NCBI RefSeq assembly: GCF_004798865.1
Contig: NW_025336598.1
Location: 14,288,885-14,352,884, forward strand
DNA length: 64,000 nucleotides
Origin: Varanus komodoensis
Lineage: Eukaryota; Chordata; Lepidosauria; Squamata; Varanidae
Direction of reading: 5' to 3'
Shown: in pieces, positions 1 through 12,300 of the stretch
Layout of the letters: each line of letters opens with the position of its first letter
Position numbering within the stretch: position 1 is the first letter of the stretch
Notes under the pieces: model-generated
Told to the model about the DNA's origin: nothing
The model's input: only the letters and a program-made list of their open reading frames with translations
The model's database searches: none
Made by a program: the position numbers and the translations under genes

Positions 1-1140
1 TAGTCAGACAAACCCAAATTGTTTTACTCTGGAAATGACAAACTCGCATGAATCAGAGTGGCTCAAATACTGAGGCAGGATATAGGAGAGGTCATTAAAG
101 GCTATATTGCAATGTCCAGCCAAATAATACCAATCAGAATTCTTGGAAAGCCTATCAGTACAACCAGAATTCATATCTATGCTCCAGCAGCAGATGCTGA
201 AGAAGAAATTGAAAACTTTTATGAAAATATCCAAGAGGAAACGGAAACACATGAAAAGCAAGATACGCCAATCATAATAGGTGACTCAAATGCAAAAGTA
301 GAAAACAAAGCAGAAACAAATGTTGTAGGAGAATTGTCCCAGGAGTCAGAAATGAAGCAGAAGAATGACTCATACAATTTTGTGAAGACAGCAATTTATT
401 ACTACAAATACATAATTCATACAACTGATCAGAGGGCTGTATGCATGGCCATCACAAGATGGCCAATACTGAAATCAAATAGACGACATAATTGTCCATA
501 TAGGATGGAGAAGATTTTTTCTTGCTGCCAAAACAAGAACAGGAGCAGATTGTGGTAGTGACCATGAATTCTTAATGTAAAATAATAAGAAAAAATTAGA
601 CTATAGCTGAAAAAGATCATTAACAGAAGCATAGAGTCATAATGCAATTTAAACAGCATTCCTGAATAATGTAAAGTCTGCATAACAATAGATTTGTGTT
701 ACTGAATATTCAGTTGACTGTGAATCAGAATTGTAAATTTAAACCAGAGAATTTGAAAGAACACCATAGGGAGAATGTGAAAATACATTTTATATAGCAA
801 AAAGAAAGAAAATTCTAGATGGACATAAGAAACACAACTGTCAAGGACAGGGGAGAAACAAAAGCAAAAGGTGACAGAAACAGGGTTAGAATTGTGAAGG
901 AAACTTTTCAGCAACTATCATGTAGATACAAAAAGACCAATAGGGGAACATGGAACAGCAGAAGAGATGAAAAGATGGCAGACTCCTTTGAAGAGGTATC
1001 CTATGAGGAAGAACATTCAGTATCAGAAAGTGAAGTGAAAGCTGCTCTGAAAGGACTTGGAAGAAATAAAATACCCAGAATAGATAGGGTACCAACAGAA
1101 CAATTCCAAGCTGCAGAGACTGAATTGGTACAACACTAAG
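1..1140 (+). mobile_element. Old RTE-clade LINE fragment (endonuclease to start of RT)
   Basis: The translation has the APE endonuclease signature IYAPAADAEEEIENFYENIQ followed by IIIGDSNAKVEN, then (another frame) [12 protein letters not shown]. Near 1,000-1,110 comes VSESEVKAALKGLGRNKIPR, the RT lead-in seen in RTE/BovB polyproteins. Several stops and frame changes show decay. The left end is cut by the window edge. A relative of BovB rather than BovB itself. Confidence 0.75.
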
Positions 1141-1284
1141 ATGAATATTCTTAGAATATTACAATAAATATGGAAAGACAAAAGTCTTAAAAAATAAATA
1201 AATAAAATAACAGTCTGGAACCATTCAGTATACATTCTAGCACCTATGAAAGGATCTGCAAGAGTACAGCAACTTTAGGATCAT

Positions 1285-2140
1285 TGTACTCATTTAGCTC
1301 CATTGCATTGTATCCATGACAGCACTGCTCAGCTTTTCCAAATTCCAGTTTGTGGTTTTCCTAATGGCATCAGTCCATCCCATAGTTAATTCTGTGAACT
1401 GCCCAGGGAGCCTTTGAGCTGATGGGCAGTGTAAAAATATAATAAATAATAAAACATTTGGTCTTCCTTTTCTTCTTCTGCCGTTCCCTTTCCCTAGCAC
1501 AATTGTTTTCTCCAGGGAGTTCTGTCTTCTCTAAATGTGCCCAGAGTGCAACAGCCTTGGTTTTTGCTTCTAAGGAAAGCTCTGTCTGGATATGACCTGG
1601 GATCCACTTGTTACTCTTTCTGCCTGTCCAGGGTATTCACAAAGCTCTCCTCCAGCACCATGTTTCAGATGCATCAATTTTCTTCCTGTCAGCTTTCTTC
1701 ACTGTTCAGCTTTCACACCCCTACACAGTGATCAGGAATATAATAGTGTGGATGATCTTGGCTTTGGTCTGCAGTGAAACATCCTCATACATGATGCTTT
1801 TTCCTAGTTCTTTCATTGCTGCCCTTCCAAGTAAACTTCTTGGCTGTGGTCTCCCTTTGAGATGATGATATACAGAAGCGTTCACAATTTCAACTTTTTC
1901 ACTGTTGACATGAAAGTTGTGTAATTCTTCTGTAGCCATAATTTATTGCTTTCTTACTGTTTAGCTACAGTCCTGCTTTTGGACTCTCTTCTCAACTTTT
2001 ATCAGGAGTCATTTCAATTCATTGCTGCTTTCTGCCAGTAATATTGTGTTATCTGCATATCATATATTATTGATGTATAAGGTAATATTCTTGACTTTAT
2101 TTATTAGATTTTTATCTAAGACTTATTAGCCATAAGTCTT
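1285..2140 (-). mobile_element. Old RTE-clade LINE 3' fragment, antisense
   Basis: On the minus strand 1,721-1,939 reads YEDVSLQTKAKIIHTIIF and 1,294-1,500 reads GKGNGRRRKGRPN, the post-RT region of RTE LINEs (compare Bov[10 protein letters not shown]...[10 protein letters not shown]). It faces the + strand RTE fragment at 1-1,140. A short + strand SINE/L2-type tail (about 1,383-1,462) interrupts it. Confidence 0.75.
1383..1462 (+). repeat. SINE/L2-type 3' tail nested in RTE fragment
   Basis: GTGAACTGCCCAGGGAGCCT, then a run ending in AATAAATAATAAAAC. This matches the common sauropsid 3' tail (gaaccgcccagagagctt...cggtataaaaat) with an A-rich end. It splits the RTE coding match on either side. 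Confidence 0.6.
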
Positions 2141-3004
2141 TCTGGGCAGTTCACCGATTTGAGAAGGGTTGACACCATTAGGAAAGCCACAAACTTGAAT
2201 TTGGAATAGCTGAGCAGGGCTGTCATAGATAGGATATTTTGGAGGGCTTTCATTCAAAAGGTTGCTATAAGCACACAGCAACAACAACAGACTTCATGGA
2301 CTGTAGCCTGCATTTGTAGATTTTATGGGGCCATAAGGCTCTTTGCTGTTTTTTCCGCAATGCTCTGGAAATCATTACCTAAAGATTAACACATTTATTA
2401 AGGCATAAACTTTTGTGGGCTGGAAACCACTTCTTCAGATGCATGTGGTGTTATCCTAAAGTGTAAGTGTGTGTGAATGGGTGTGCATACTACCCCCCCC
2501 CCCCCGTGTGTGTGAGAGAGATTGCTATCAGTGAGGGCAGAGGAAAATAAAACGCAAAAAATTATGGATAATGAAAATTATGATGCCTTAATGATGCCTA
2601 TTTATTGGTGGTAACAATATAGCACATCAATTAGCACTATTGGTGATGACACAAATATTCTGGCATTGGGAAGTTAATAAACATATTTCATGTTTATTAA
2701 CCATCATCCCAATTTGAGCTACAGATATTAGATATGAACTTTTAGTGATTTCATATTGCAGTCTCCCTTTTAAGTTCCTGCTTTCTGGAATATGCACCTT
2801 AAGCTCAGAAGCAGAGTGTCTTGGGAAGAAATATTCTCCTACTGTTTTTTGAATATTGCCATATCAGATGTCAGAACTGAGAGATAAGTGCAAGACACAT
2901 GGCAGAGGTTATTTTTTTAATCGTGTAATTTTAGGGGAAGCAACACATTGTCAGTACTCGTAATAATAAAGTCCTGTTTTAGAGCTAGAGGACAGAGATT
3001 GCAA
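2141..3004. other. Unassigned upstream intergenic sequence
   Basis: No gene is recognised. About 2,370-2,450 (GCATAAACTTTTGTGGGCTG...TTCTTCAGATGCATG) resembles a repeat common in sauropsid genomes, family not named here. It is followed by a C run and GT/GA simple sequence at about 2,494-2,520. Confidence 0.5.
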
Positions 3005-3087
3005 ATTGACTGTAGGTCGGACGCGGAACTTTACTTTCAACGGAGCTGTTTTCGACGGAAATGCAACTGAAGCGCCGACTCCTCGCC

Positions 3088-3100
3088 GTTGCTTGGCAAC
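3088..3100. promoter_or_regulatory. X-box-like palindrome (putative RFX factor site)
   Basis: GTTGCTTGGCAAC is a perfect inverted repeat of GTTGC around a 3-base spacer. It fits the RFX-family X-box (RYYNYY, 1-3 bases, RRNRAC) found in promoters of many ciliary genes. It lies 135 bp upstream of the TBC1D19 ATG inside the CpG-rich promoter. The motif match is seen; RFX binding is inferred. Confidence 0.6.
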
Positions 3101-3234
3101 GCCTTGGTAGCTTGAGCCTGGCCTAGGCGTGGACGTCGATGAAATTAGTCCGCCTGCTGCGCAAACCCACCTGAAGGGACTGACGAGCCAAGGAGAGCGC
3201 TCGCCTGCTGTGCGGGTGCGTGACTGAGAGAATC

Positions 3235-3333
3235 ATGCTAGGCCAGGATGGCGGCCTCTCACTCACCATTGCCCAGATCGTGCAGAGGTTGAAGGGCTCC
3301 GGACTTCACTCGCAGCTGGAACGACAGGCCCGG
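3235..3333 (+). CDS. TBC1D19: TBC1D19 coding exon 1
   Basis: Starts at ATG 3,235 (A at -3) and encodes residues 1-33, [20 protein letters not shown] onward, ending ERQAR. The donor is CGG|GTGAGG and the exon ends in phase 0. The human counterpart has the same length up to QAW. A GTG codon 15 bp upstream is in frame but has no support as a start. Confidence 0.93.
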
Positions 3334-6300
3334 GTGAGGTTGCTAGAGCTGCTTTTCGGTGTCCTCCCCCCCCACTTTTTTCTTTCTTTCTCATTTTCTC
3401 GTCATCCCTCGCCGTCCTCTTTCCCCTGCTTCTCCCCTGCTTATCTCTCTTCTCCTCACCGTTTCTCTTCTGTTCTAATATAGAATCTTTGCGCTTTATA
3501 TTGGTTCCCGTCTCTTCCGTTATTCTTCTCTTTTGTTTGATCTATTATTTAGCCAGTCTTTCTTTGTGCCTTCCTCTCCTTAATCATCATCATCATCATC
3601 ATTGACAGAACATTCCTGACAGTTCAGAGTGCATTACACACATCCTGCATACAGAGAGACATACACAAGTGTGGTAAGAGTTGAGCACAGCTGGGCAGTT
3701 GCTGAGACCCCAGCATCATCAGCCTTAGTGGGCTGCCTAAGAAAACACCTGCAGAAGACGTCATTGGGAACTCCTGGGCACTGCTTTCAATTTCTCTGAC
3801 CCAGATTCAAAAGAGGTGGCACAGGTGCTGTTCACTTTTCTGTTTAACTTGACAGGCAAATGGTAGTTTCAAGGAATAGACAGCTCTTCCATACCTGCCC
3901 CAGTTTTTGTAGCTTCTTGTCACCATACACAATTGAGAGATAGGCTGCATCCAGCCAATGCTCATTCTTGGAATTTTGCACATGTGTATCCACATGTCTT
4001 TCCCTTCAACTTCCATGTAATTCTTTTTACAAAAGTCCATTACGGAAGAAAAGATGGAACAACTGCCCTATTCTTTTTGACTGATTAACTCAGAAAAAGT
4101 ACAGGCATTAAATAAGAGGAGGTAGTTATAGCAAGGAGCAGCAGTCTGTGTTCGCTTGTCAGTACTTTATTTATTTAAAGCTTTTATATACCGTCCAACT
4201 ACTAGCATCTTGCAGTCTTACAGTAAAAGCAGCATAAAATGAAAGAAAGCACAGCATCCAAATAATTCCAATAAGATAAAACCCACATTAAAACCTAATC
4301 AAACATTAAATGGGAAAATAAAAAGGGTTTAGCCTGGCACTGAAAGGAATAGAGTGTCAGCACCAGATGAACCTCTCTGGAGAGCACATTCCATAACCAG
4401 GGCACCACCACAGAGAAGACCCTTCTTCAGGTTAGTCACCCTCCTAATCTCCTTCAAGGAGGGCTCCCTAAGAAGGACCTCCACCTTAGATCAGGAGCAG
4501 GTTTATCTTTCCAGACTATTCAGAAATAACTGCTTCTTTCTACTGTTACTTTTTCTCTTCCCTTTATTGATCACCTGCTCTCTCTCTGGGTATTGGGCCC
4601 ACTCCACTGCCCAGAGTGATGAGGAAGGCAAGCAGAGGTGGTTGCTCCTTGCAACTATATCCTTAGTTTCTAAGGGGAAGAGTGGAAAAATAACAATGGC
4701 AAGTGCAAAAAAGGCTCAACTCCCTTAGTAAGAAAGTGGCTGAGATTGTTTAGCTTAGGAAAAAGGTGGGTAAGGGGAGATGTGATAGAAATGTGCAGAA
4801 CTATGCATCTGTGGAGAAGGTGGATTGTGAGACACTTTTCTCCCTCTTTCATAATACAATAAACCAGAGTGATCCAATGACACTGATTGCTAAGAGATTT
4901 AAGATACATAAAAGGAAACACAGTGCATAAACTGTGGAATTTGCTTGCATAAGGTGTAGTGTTGCTCACAAATTGGAGAGCTTCAACATTTGTTGTTGTT
5001 GTTAGTCGCGAAGTCATGTCTGACCCATTGCGACCCCATGGACAACTTTCCTCCAGGCCTTCCTGTCCTCCACCATCCCCCGGAGGCCACTTAAGCTCAC
5101 ACCAACTGCTTCAGTGACTCCATCTAGCCCCCTCATTCTCTGCTGTCCCCTTCTTCTTTTGCCATCTATTGTTCCCAGCATCAGGGTCTTCTCCAGGGAG
5201 TCCTTCCTTCTCATTAGGTGGCCAGAGTATTTGTGTTTCATCTTAGGATCTGGCCTTCTAAAGAGCAGCCAGGGTTGATCTCTTCTAGGACTGACTAGTT
5301 TGATCACCTTGCAGTCCAAGGGACTCTCAGGAATCTCCTCCAGCACCACAATTAGAAGGCCTCAGTTCTTCGGTGCTCAGCCTTTCTTATGGTCTGACTT
5401 TCACAGCCATACATTGCAACTGGGAAAACCATAGCCTTGACTATACGCACTTTTGTTGCTTCAAAATGGGATTAGACAGATTCAGAGAGGAGAAGATGGT
5501 CAATGGCTATTAATTGTGAAAGCTATAAGTCACCTTGAATGTCAGATGCGATGTACTTATGAACATCAGTTGCTGGGGAACTTGGTCAGGGGGTGCTATT
5601 GCACTCAAGTCCTATCTGAGGGATTCTGAGGGCAGTTGGCTAGCTGCCAAGTGAAGAAAGTACTGGACTGGATACACAATTGACCCGATCCAGCATGGCT
5701 CTTCTTATGTTCTTAAGGTGAAGGTACCACTCCCTTTATTGCTTGTTTCCCCTTCCAAAACACACTTTAGAAACAGAGCTCAGGACCTGTGAAGGTGAGA
5801 TTTGTCTTTGAAATGGGAATTTCTTCCATTTTGCAATGTCATCCAGATCTTGCCTCTGGGAGGCACTGGCAAAACTGAGGGGGGTCTAAGGGCATTTGAT
5901 CTCACTGTGAAAACCAGGGGATATGTTTGGAAACCAGAGCAACTGACCTGTTTGCAAAAAGGTTGTTCATTGCTTTCCAATCTTGAGGCACATCATAATC
6001 ATATCTGTCAAAGGCTTGGTGGTGGTGGTGGTGATCATGAGAAATCCCTATCTGCAGCCTGGGTAGGCATGGTATAGGAGGGGTAACTTCTTGATTTGGT
6101 TAGCAGGTTCCTGTGTTAACATTCACTGCCCAGTTTTTGCAAATCAGGGAGGCCTAGTTAAAAGAAACAAACAATGAGTGAAGTTATTTTCACATAATAT
6201 TTTAATTAAAAATACAAATAGTCCTCACTGCTGCTTTAAGGGGAGTTGTGAGAGCCAATTGGACAGCCAACTTTTACAGTATCTTAGAGAGAGAGAGAGA

Positions 6301-9300
6301 GAGAGAGAGAGCCAAAAATGATTCATCTTTGCAGTTATGGGGAAAACTTTGGCCTCCCCCACTTGTGTTAAGGCACTTTTGGGGTAGCTAGCAGTGGCAG
6401 CTGCCACATAGCTGCTTGGCAGGAGCAGCAATGGGTTTTGCCACTCTTGCCAAATAGCTCACTTGTTGCTGAACTTGAGCAGCTGAGTCTGAGTTAGGAT
6501 GACAAGCCATTGTGATTCAAACAGTCATAGGTTCTTATTGTGCTTGTCATCTGTGATAAGAACCAATTGTTGGTAACCAGAATGGATTCACATGCCTTGA
6601 CCAACAACAGTTAATTGTCATGTAATATGAACCCATTGTCCCTGAAAGAAGTTGCAAACTGACATCAGTCAGCCTGGAAAGGAATTTCACTGGTGAACTT
6701 TTATTTGCTTTAGAAGTAGATCTTTAGCCCTGTTTCAGCCATAATAATCTGGGTCTGATATACCATAGTTTATTGGACTTCAGTGAGTTTTGTGTCTGTT
6801 TTGTGCTCCTTCTTTTCTCTCTTGCTTTTTTGTTCTCTTCCTAGCATTAAGCAAAACTTTTTTAGTTTCTTAAAACATAGATTGTTGTAATGTTAAAATG
6901 AGGAAACCATGAGGATTACGCACAATCTCCAAACTGGGTCATTGTTAGTTTTCTAGTTTTGAGAATTTTTGTTTCTCAGTTTGTATTAATAAGTTTTTAT
7001 TTACAATGTGGGCAGAATTAGCATCACTGACTCTAACTAAAAATCTTGTTTGGAAGTTCCTATATAGATTTTGTTCCTCTTGCAACATCACCAAGTGTTT
7101 GGAGTTAAATTATTTGAAACAAGCACAATCAGCAAATGTGCTGCCAGTGAGATATTGTCTCTGTGTACTACTATTGTCTCTAATAGTAGCTTCAAAGGGA
7201 AGTGCTTGAGGGGGACTATGGCAGACTGGAGAAGGGTTAGCCTTTCTCTTCTGCCCTGTTTGCTTTCATGCATTTAAGCCTAGTTTGACTGTCAAGAGTT
7301 TTAAGAAAGCTGTGCATGTTTGCTTTTTTTAAAAATTTACTAGGCATTTATTTATTTTATTTTATTTATTAAAACATTTCTGTGCCTCCCCTTGCCGAAG
7401 CCTCGGGGCGGCTCACAACACAAAATACAATAAAATACAAAAATAACAATATAAAATTAACAATATAAAATAAATAACAATATAAAAGAAGTCACCCTGG
7501 CCAGATAAATAAGCAAATATTGTTAACAATTAAAATGACGCTTAAATAAAAAGGTCTTCGCTTGGTGCCGAAAAACAAATAACGACGGCGCCAGGTGGAC
7601 CTCTCTGTGAATTTGTGTATTAGAAAAGACTTATTTCATTTACTCCTGCTATTGTAAATAAGTTTTCATTCACTTTTGTTTTTGACTTCTTTTAGCATTG
7701 ATGGAGAACTTTTGAAGCATAATGGATGGGATATAAATAATAATTAAGCACGCATGTGTAAATTAGGCCTTATGGGACTACAAAAGGAGGTGAACTGTAA
7801 TGTTGCCAATTAGTGGTGTTCATGCATAGGAAAGGGTAAAGTGCATTAAGCAGTACATCCTTGCAAAACTTAAGACTTACTAGTATACATCATGTGGTCT
7901 GAAATGATGTCATAGAAAACAACATTTTTAATAGGTATATCTAAGAAATCAATAAAAATCACTGACAAATCTATACATTTACAGTTTAATGGGGCTCTAT
8001 CTGCCTCTGGCACTTCCAATGCAGATTCTGACTTGTTTTGATATTTATATATAGATTTATATTTATGTAGTTAAGACAACTGATGCATTTAATTTGGAAT
8101 TATTTCCTGAAGAATCATCTAGTTTGTCTCTCCTCTATAAAGCTAAGCCCAGATGTTCCATTATTTTATGTTTTCTTCTTAGCTTGCTTACTATATTATG
8201 TGCCATATATTAGTGCGTTTACTGATTCCTGCAATTTTCTTTGCTGTCATCTTTTCAGTTTAGGTTTTTACCTGTTGCTGAATTTAAGTTAGCAGATCTT
8301 TAGTTTCATGGGTTGCTATAAATATTTATTATTGATGAAGTGGAAACATCGGTCAAACAACATACCTGAAGAATAATAGTAACTAATAAGTTCCATTTCA
8401 CACATTTTATGAAATCCTTTAATATTTGTTGATTGTTATCTGCTTTGGTTAGTTGTAGCAACTAGATGGGAAATATTTACAATACATGTAACACTAAATT
8501 GAGTACAGTTCTGAATACATTGAACAATTTAAGGTGTTTCAAAACAAAGATGACTAGAAAGTGGATATTAAGTCTTTTAGTTGAATGTTTATCACAGGAC
8601 AATCCTCTGTTTGAAGGCATCCTCTGAAGAGGTGCTCAAGTCCAAATCCAGGTCCAATTTAAAGATGCTCTCTGAGCATTGCAGCCCAATCACATGCATG
8701 TTTTTGGAAGTATGCCACTGACTTCACTGGAATTTATTCATTGGTAAGTGAACATAAGATTTTCACTTGCAGTGTAATTTTAAGCAATATACATAGTTTT
8801 CAAAGTACAGAAAAGTACTTTATGGGATGTTTATCTTAAGGCAAATTCAACTTCTGCAGTAAATGCAAGCAGCTGAGAGTCTCTATACTTTTTTCTATAA
8901 CTTTGTCTCAGAGGAGAAAAATTAAAGAGAAGGAGGTAAAAGCATAAATATTTGTGTGTTTATTGCACATATATGCTGTTTCATCCTGGAATTGTGCAGT
9001 GCATTTTTATTTGTCTTTTTACCATAATAAATATTGAAACTGCACATTTGTGGTATTAGATCTTTACCTGGTTCTGATAAAGAATTCTGATTCTCTTTAA
9101 TTCACCTGGCTGATGGAAGGATGAGGATTGTATAGTCAGGTTTGCTGATGAAATTAGCAAAATGCCTAGAGGATAAACTGTGCTCAAATGCAGAGCTGGA
9201 ATGTCTTGGTTTAACAAAGCAAAACCCACAAATTCTGAAGGAGAAGTATTGGATAAAGGGATAGAAAGGGGAGCAAGAAAAGGCTTCTGATCAATTACTA

Positions 9301-12300
9301 AAAATCAGTTATATTTCATGGATTTTTTATTTAAAATAACTGATTTAAAAGAAGTGTCATGTTTGGCCCTAAAAGGGACTGCAGTGCCCTTTAAAACATT
9401 TAAAAATGCAATAAAACCAGAATACAGTAAATCTGTTAAAGAGATACAAACTGTTTATTTGGCTCTTAAACATACAAGCCTTTATACAAGGACATACAAG
9501 TAAATGGATTACCTGTAGTCCACAATGTGAACTTCATGTTTGTATGAATAACAGCTGCAGGTAACATGAAGAACTGCTAGCTCAAATGCATCCCTAAAGA
9601 GATACCATCAGATAAATCCAGATGCCTCCTTACATCTACATAAGGAACACCTGCAAAAATCATGGCTTCTGGTATTTGCATAGTCTATGTATACCAGAGT
9701 AGCTTGTTAGTGGTTCAGTTAGCTCCTGTTTTTTTTTTTTTTTTTTTTTACCTGCCTGGGGTCTGTAGGTCGTGCTGCATATGTTATGTTGTGCATGCCT
9801 CCTTTACTGAAAGTCATGACGTATTTGCTTCTGAAAATATTGTTACTATGTATTGATAAATAAATTCCTTTTCATTGCATATAGGGAAGCCCATGTAACT
9901 GTCAGTGCAAGAACAAACAACCACATGTTAAAATGCTTTGGTTCAGAAAGGTTTGGATAGAAGTACTGGAGTTTGAACAAATCCAGGACTCTTACTGAGA
10001 GAAATAGAAAGTAAAATCTTTACAAGATGTAGGATGACCTAGAAACCTAGGTGCTGAGAAGGGTAAGCGCTAGCAAGGAAGTATTCATCATTACCTCCAA
10101 GGAGCAACAAAAACTAGATAAAGAATTGTAGCATTATCTGCAAACAGAACCATATGTTATAAAGTCATTTAGTGTATTAAAACCTAGTCTGATATCACAT
10201 AGTGATATTACTAACAAGAAGGCAATTTGTTAAAATAAAAGTGGATGAGGGAAGGGTGTCTAATCTTACCTGTTCAACCTCTTTGCCTTTTACACTTCTT
10301 TGTCTCTGCTGCTTTTTGTGCAGTCCTTTCAACTATGAAAGTCTGGAACCTGACTAAGAAGAACTGGAAAAGGGATGGGTGGGTGAAAGACTAAGTACTT
10401 CTTTTCCTCCCAAGATTTCTATGTCTCCTCAAGCTGCCTTGCGGAAGAGTAGTGGCAACTGGGGTTTCAGAACAGGAAGTATCCACAGAATCTTCCAGCC
10501 TATATATGACTACAGCATATAACCAGAATCCTTGTTTTGTGTGTGTGTTTGTGTATGTTTACCACTGATGATATACATGCTGGCTGGAATCCAAAAAAAC
10601 TAGCAACTAATTCTGTGTATCCAAAGAGGCTTTGGGTTATATTCTTCACAATCCATCAAGCTATATGGCTTTCCATTTGTGAAACAAAGAGGGCTTTCAA
10701 AAATATTGCTGTGGAAAAATATATTTTTCCACATTTAATATGCCTTAACTAAGACTATTTAGAATCTTGTTTCTTAAACACAGCCCCTTTCCATTTAAGT
10801 GATGAATCTCACAATTTCTGAAGAAATTTTATGCTGCTGATATTTCTTTCTTTCTTTTTTTTATGTTAGCTCTGTCTACACAATCCAGAGATTAAGCTGG
10901 AATCCTTGAAGGAAGACATTAAGGAATTTCTGAAGGCATCAGGTTTCTGTTTTTTCATTCTTTTTTAAGATCTTCTATCTGCTTGACTGCTAAATATTTG
11001 GGCATCATTCTCCTACCCAAAGCATTTTTTAACTCTCACCTTGTAAATATTTTTCTACTGTTACTAGTATGCACAAATTTTGACAATATAGCTATTTTAT
11101 AGCAACTTTAGTCATTTATGCCATATTAAATACCTGAAAGGGAAAACAAACAGCCACCATTTCCAGTTTATCAAAAGCTTAGTTGCCTTTTTACTGTCCA
11201 TTGATGACAAGGTGCATGAATTTTTACAGGTTCATTTTACTCCAACAATGTAAACAGTATTGTTGAGACATCTTGCTTACTTATGTTTGTGGGCTGTACC
11301 ATTTCATCTTGCAGATGCAATATCACACGATGGAATTCTCTTCAATAAAAATAACAAAAGTATTTATATTAAAATGGATATTTTCCTTCCAACTAATTGG
11401 AAACAGACACAGTTTCTTGAAATATCATCCATTGAATGGTTCAGATTGGCTTAGATGATAAATGTGGTGTGGTGGTTAAGAGCATGGGACTGGGACTCAG
11501 ACAATCTGGGTTCTAGTCCCCGCTCAGCCATGGAGCCAACTGGGTGACTTTGGGCCAGTCACAGACTCTCAGCCCAACCTACCTCACAGGGTTGTTGTTG
11601 TAGGGATACAATGGAGGAGGAGAATTATGTAAGCTGCCTTGAGCCCTTTGTAGGAAAAAGGCAGGATATAAAGCGAAAAATAAATAAATAAATGAAAAAT
11701 AAATGTCTTTCTCTAGATTTTGGGGGACTGTAGCTCCTGTCAGTCTAACCAGTAATATCAGCCTTTGAGGATGATGGGAATTGCAACATGTAGACCACAT
11801 GTTGATTTCATTTTTGTATCATCCAATACCTGAAACAGTTTGGGTGGTTCACAACAATTCATAAGCATAAGTGCAATAGTAAAACTGGAGGTGGTTGTCA
11901 GATCTCTCTTGTAGAAGGTGAACCTGGACCCAGAAGATGTCACCAATTATAGACCGGTGGCCAACTTCCTTTTCTTGGGTAAGGTGCTTGAGTGGGTGGT
12001 AGCCAGACAACTCCAGGCACTCTTGGAGGAAACTGACCATCTGGATTCATTTCAGTCCATTTTCAGACCTGGTTTTGAAAGAGAAATTGCCTTGGTTGCT
12101 CTGTGAGATGGCCCTGTGTGGCAGAAAAATGGGGAATGTGTCCTTGTTAGCTCTCGTAGACTCTCTGTGGCTTTATATACCTTCAACCATGGTATCCTTC
12201 TGGATAGGCTGTCCAAATTGGGAGTTGGAGGCACTGTTTTGCAATGGTTCTACCCCTACTTGGTCAGCTGATTTCAGAAGGTGGTGCTGGGGGAATTTGG

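Larger units (their letters stand above)
3005..3340 (+). promoter_or_regulatory. TBC1D19: TBC1D19 CpG-rich promoter, 5' UTR and first exon
   Basis: Sequence composition switches from AT-rich to GC/CpG-rich at about 3,005 and back after about 3,340. This stretch holds the start codon and first donor site. No TATA box is apparent, as expected for a housekeeping-type CpG promoter. The transcription start is not resolvable from sequence; the 5' UTR probably begins between 3,010 and 3,180. An in-frame TGA at 3,181 upstream of the ATG closes the frame, supporting the chosen start. Confidence 0.75.

Noticed and set aside
3220-3483. Longer first-exon reading starting at GTG 3,220 and running past 3,333
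   Set aside because: GTG is not a supported start here, and the frame past 3,333 reads through a valid splice donor into low-complexity intron sequence.
11466-11520. Functional tRNA gene
   Set aside because: Pol III-like boxes belong to a SINE head; the region lacks a foldable acceptor stem and ends in a SINE body and A-rich tail.
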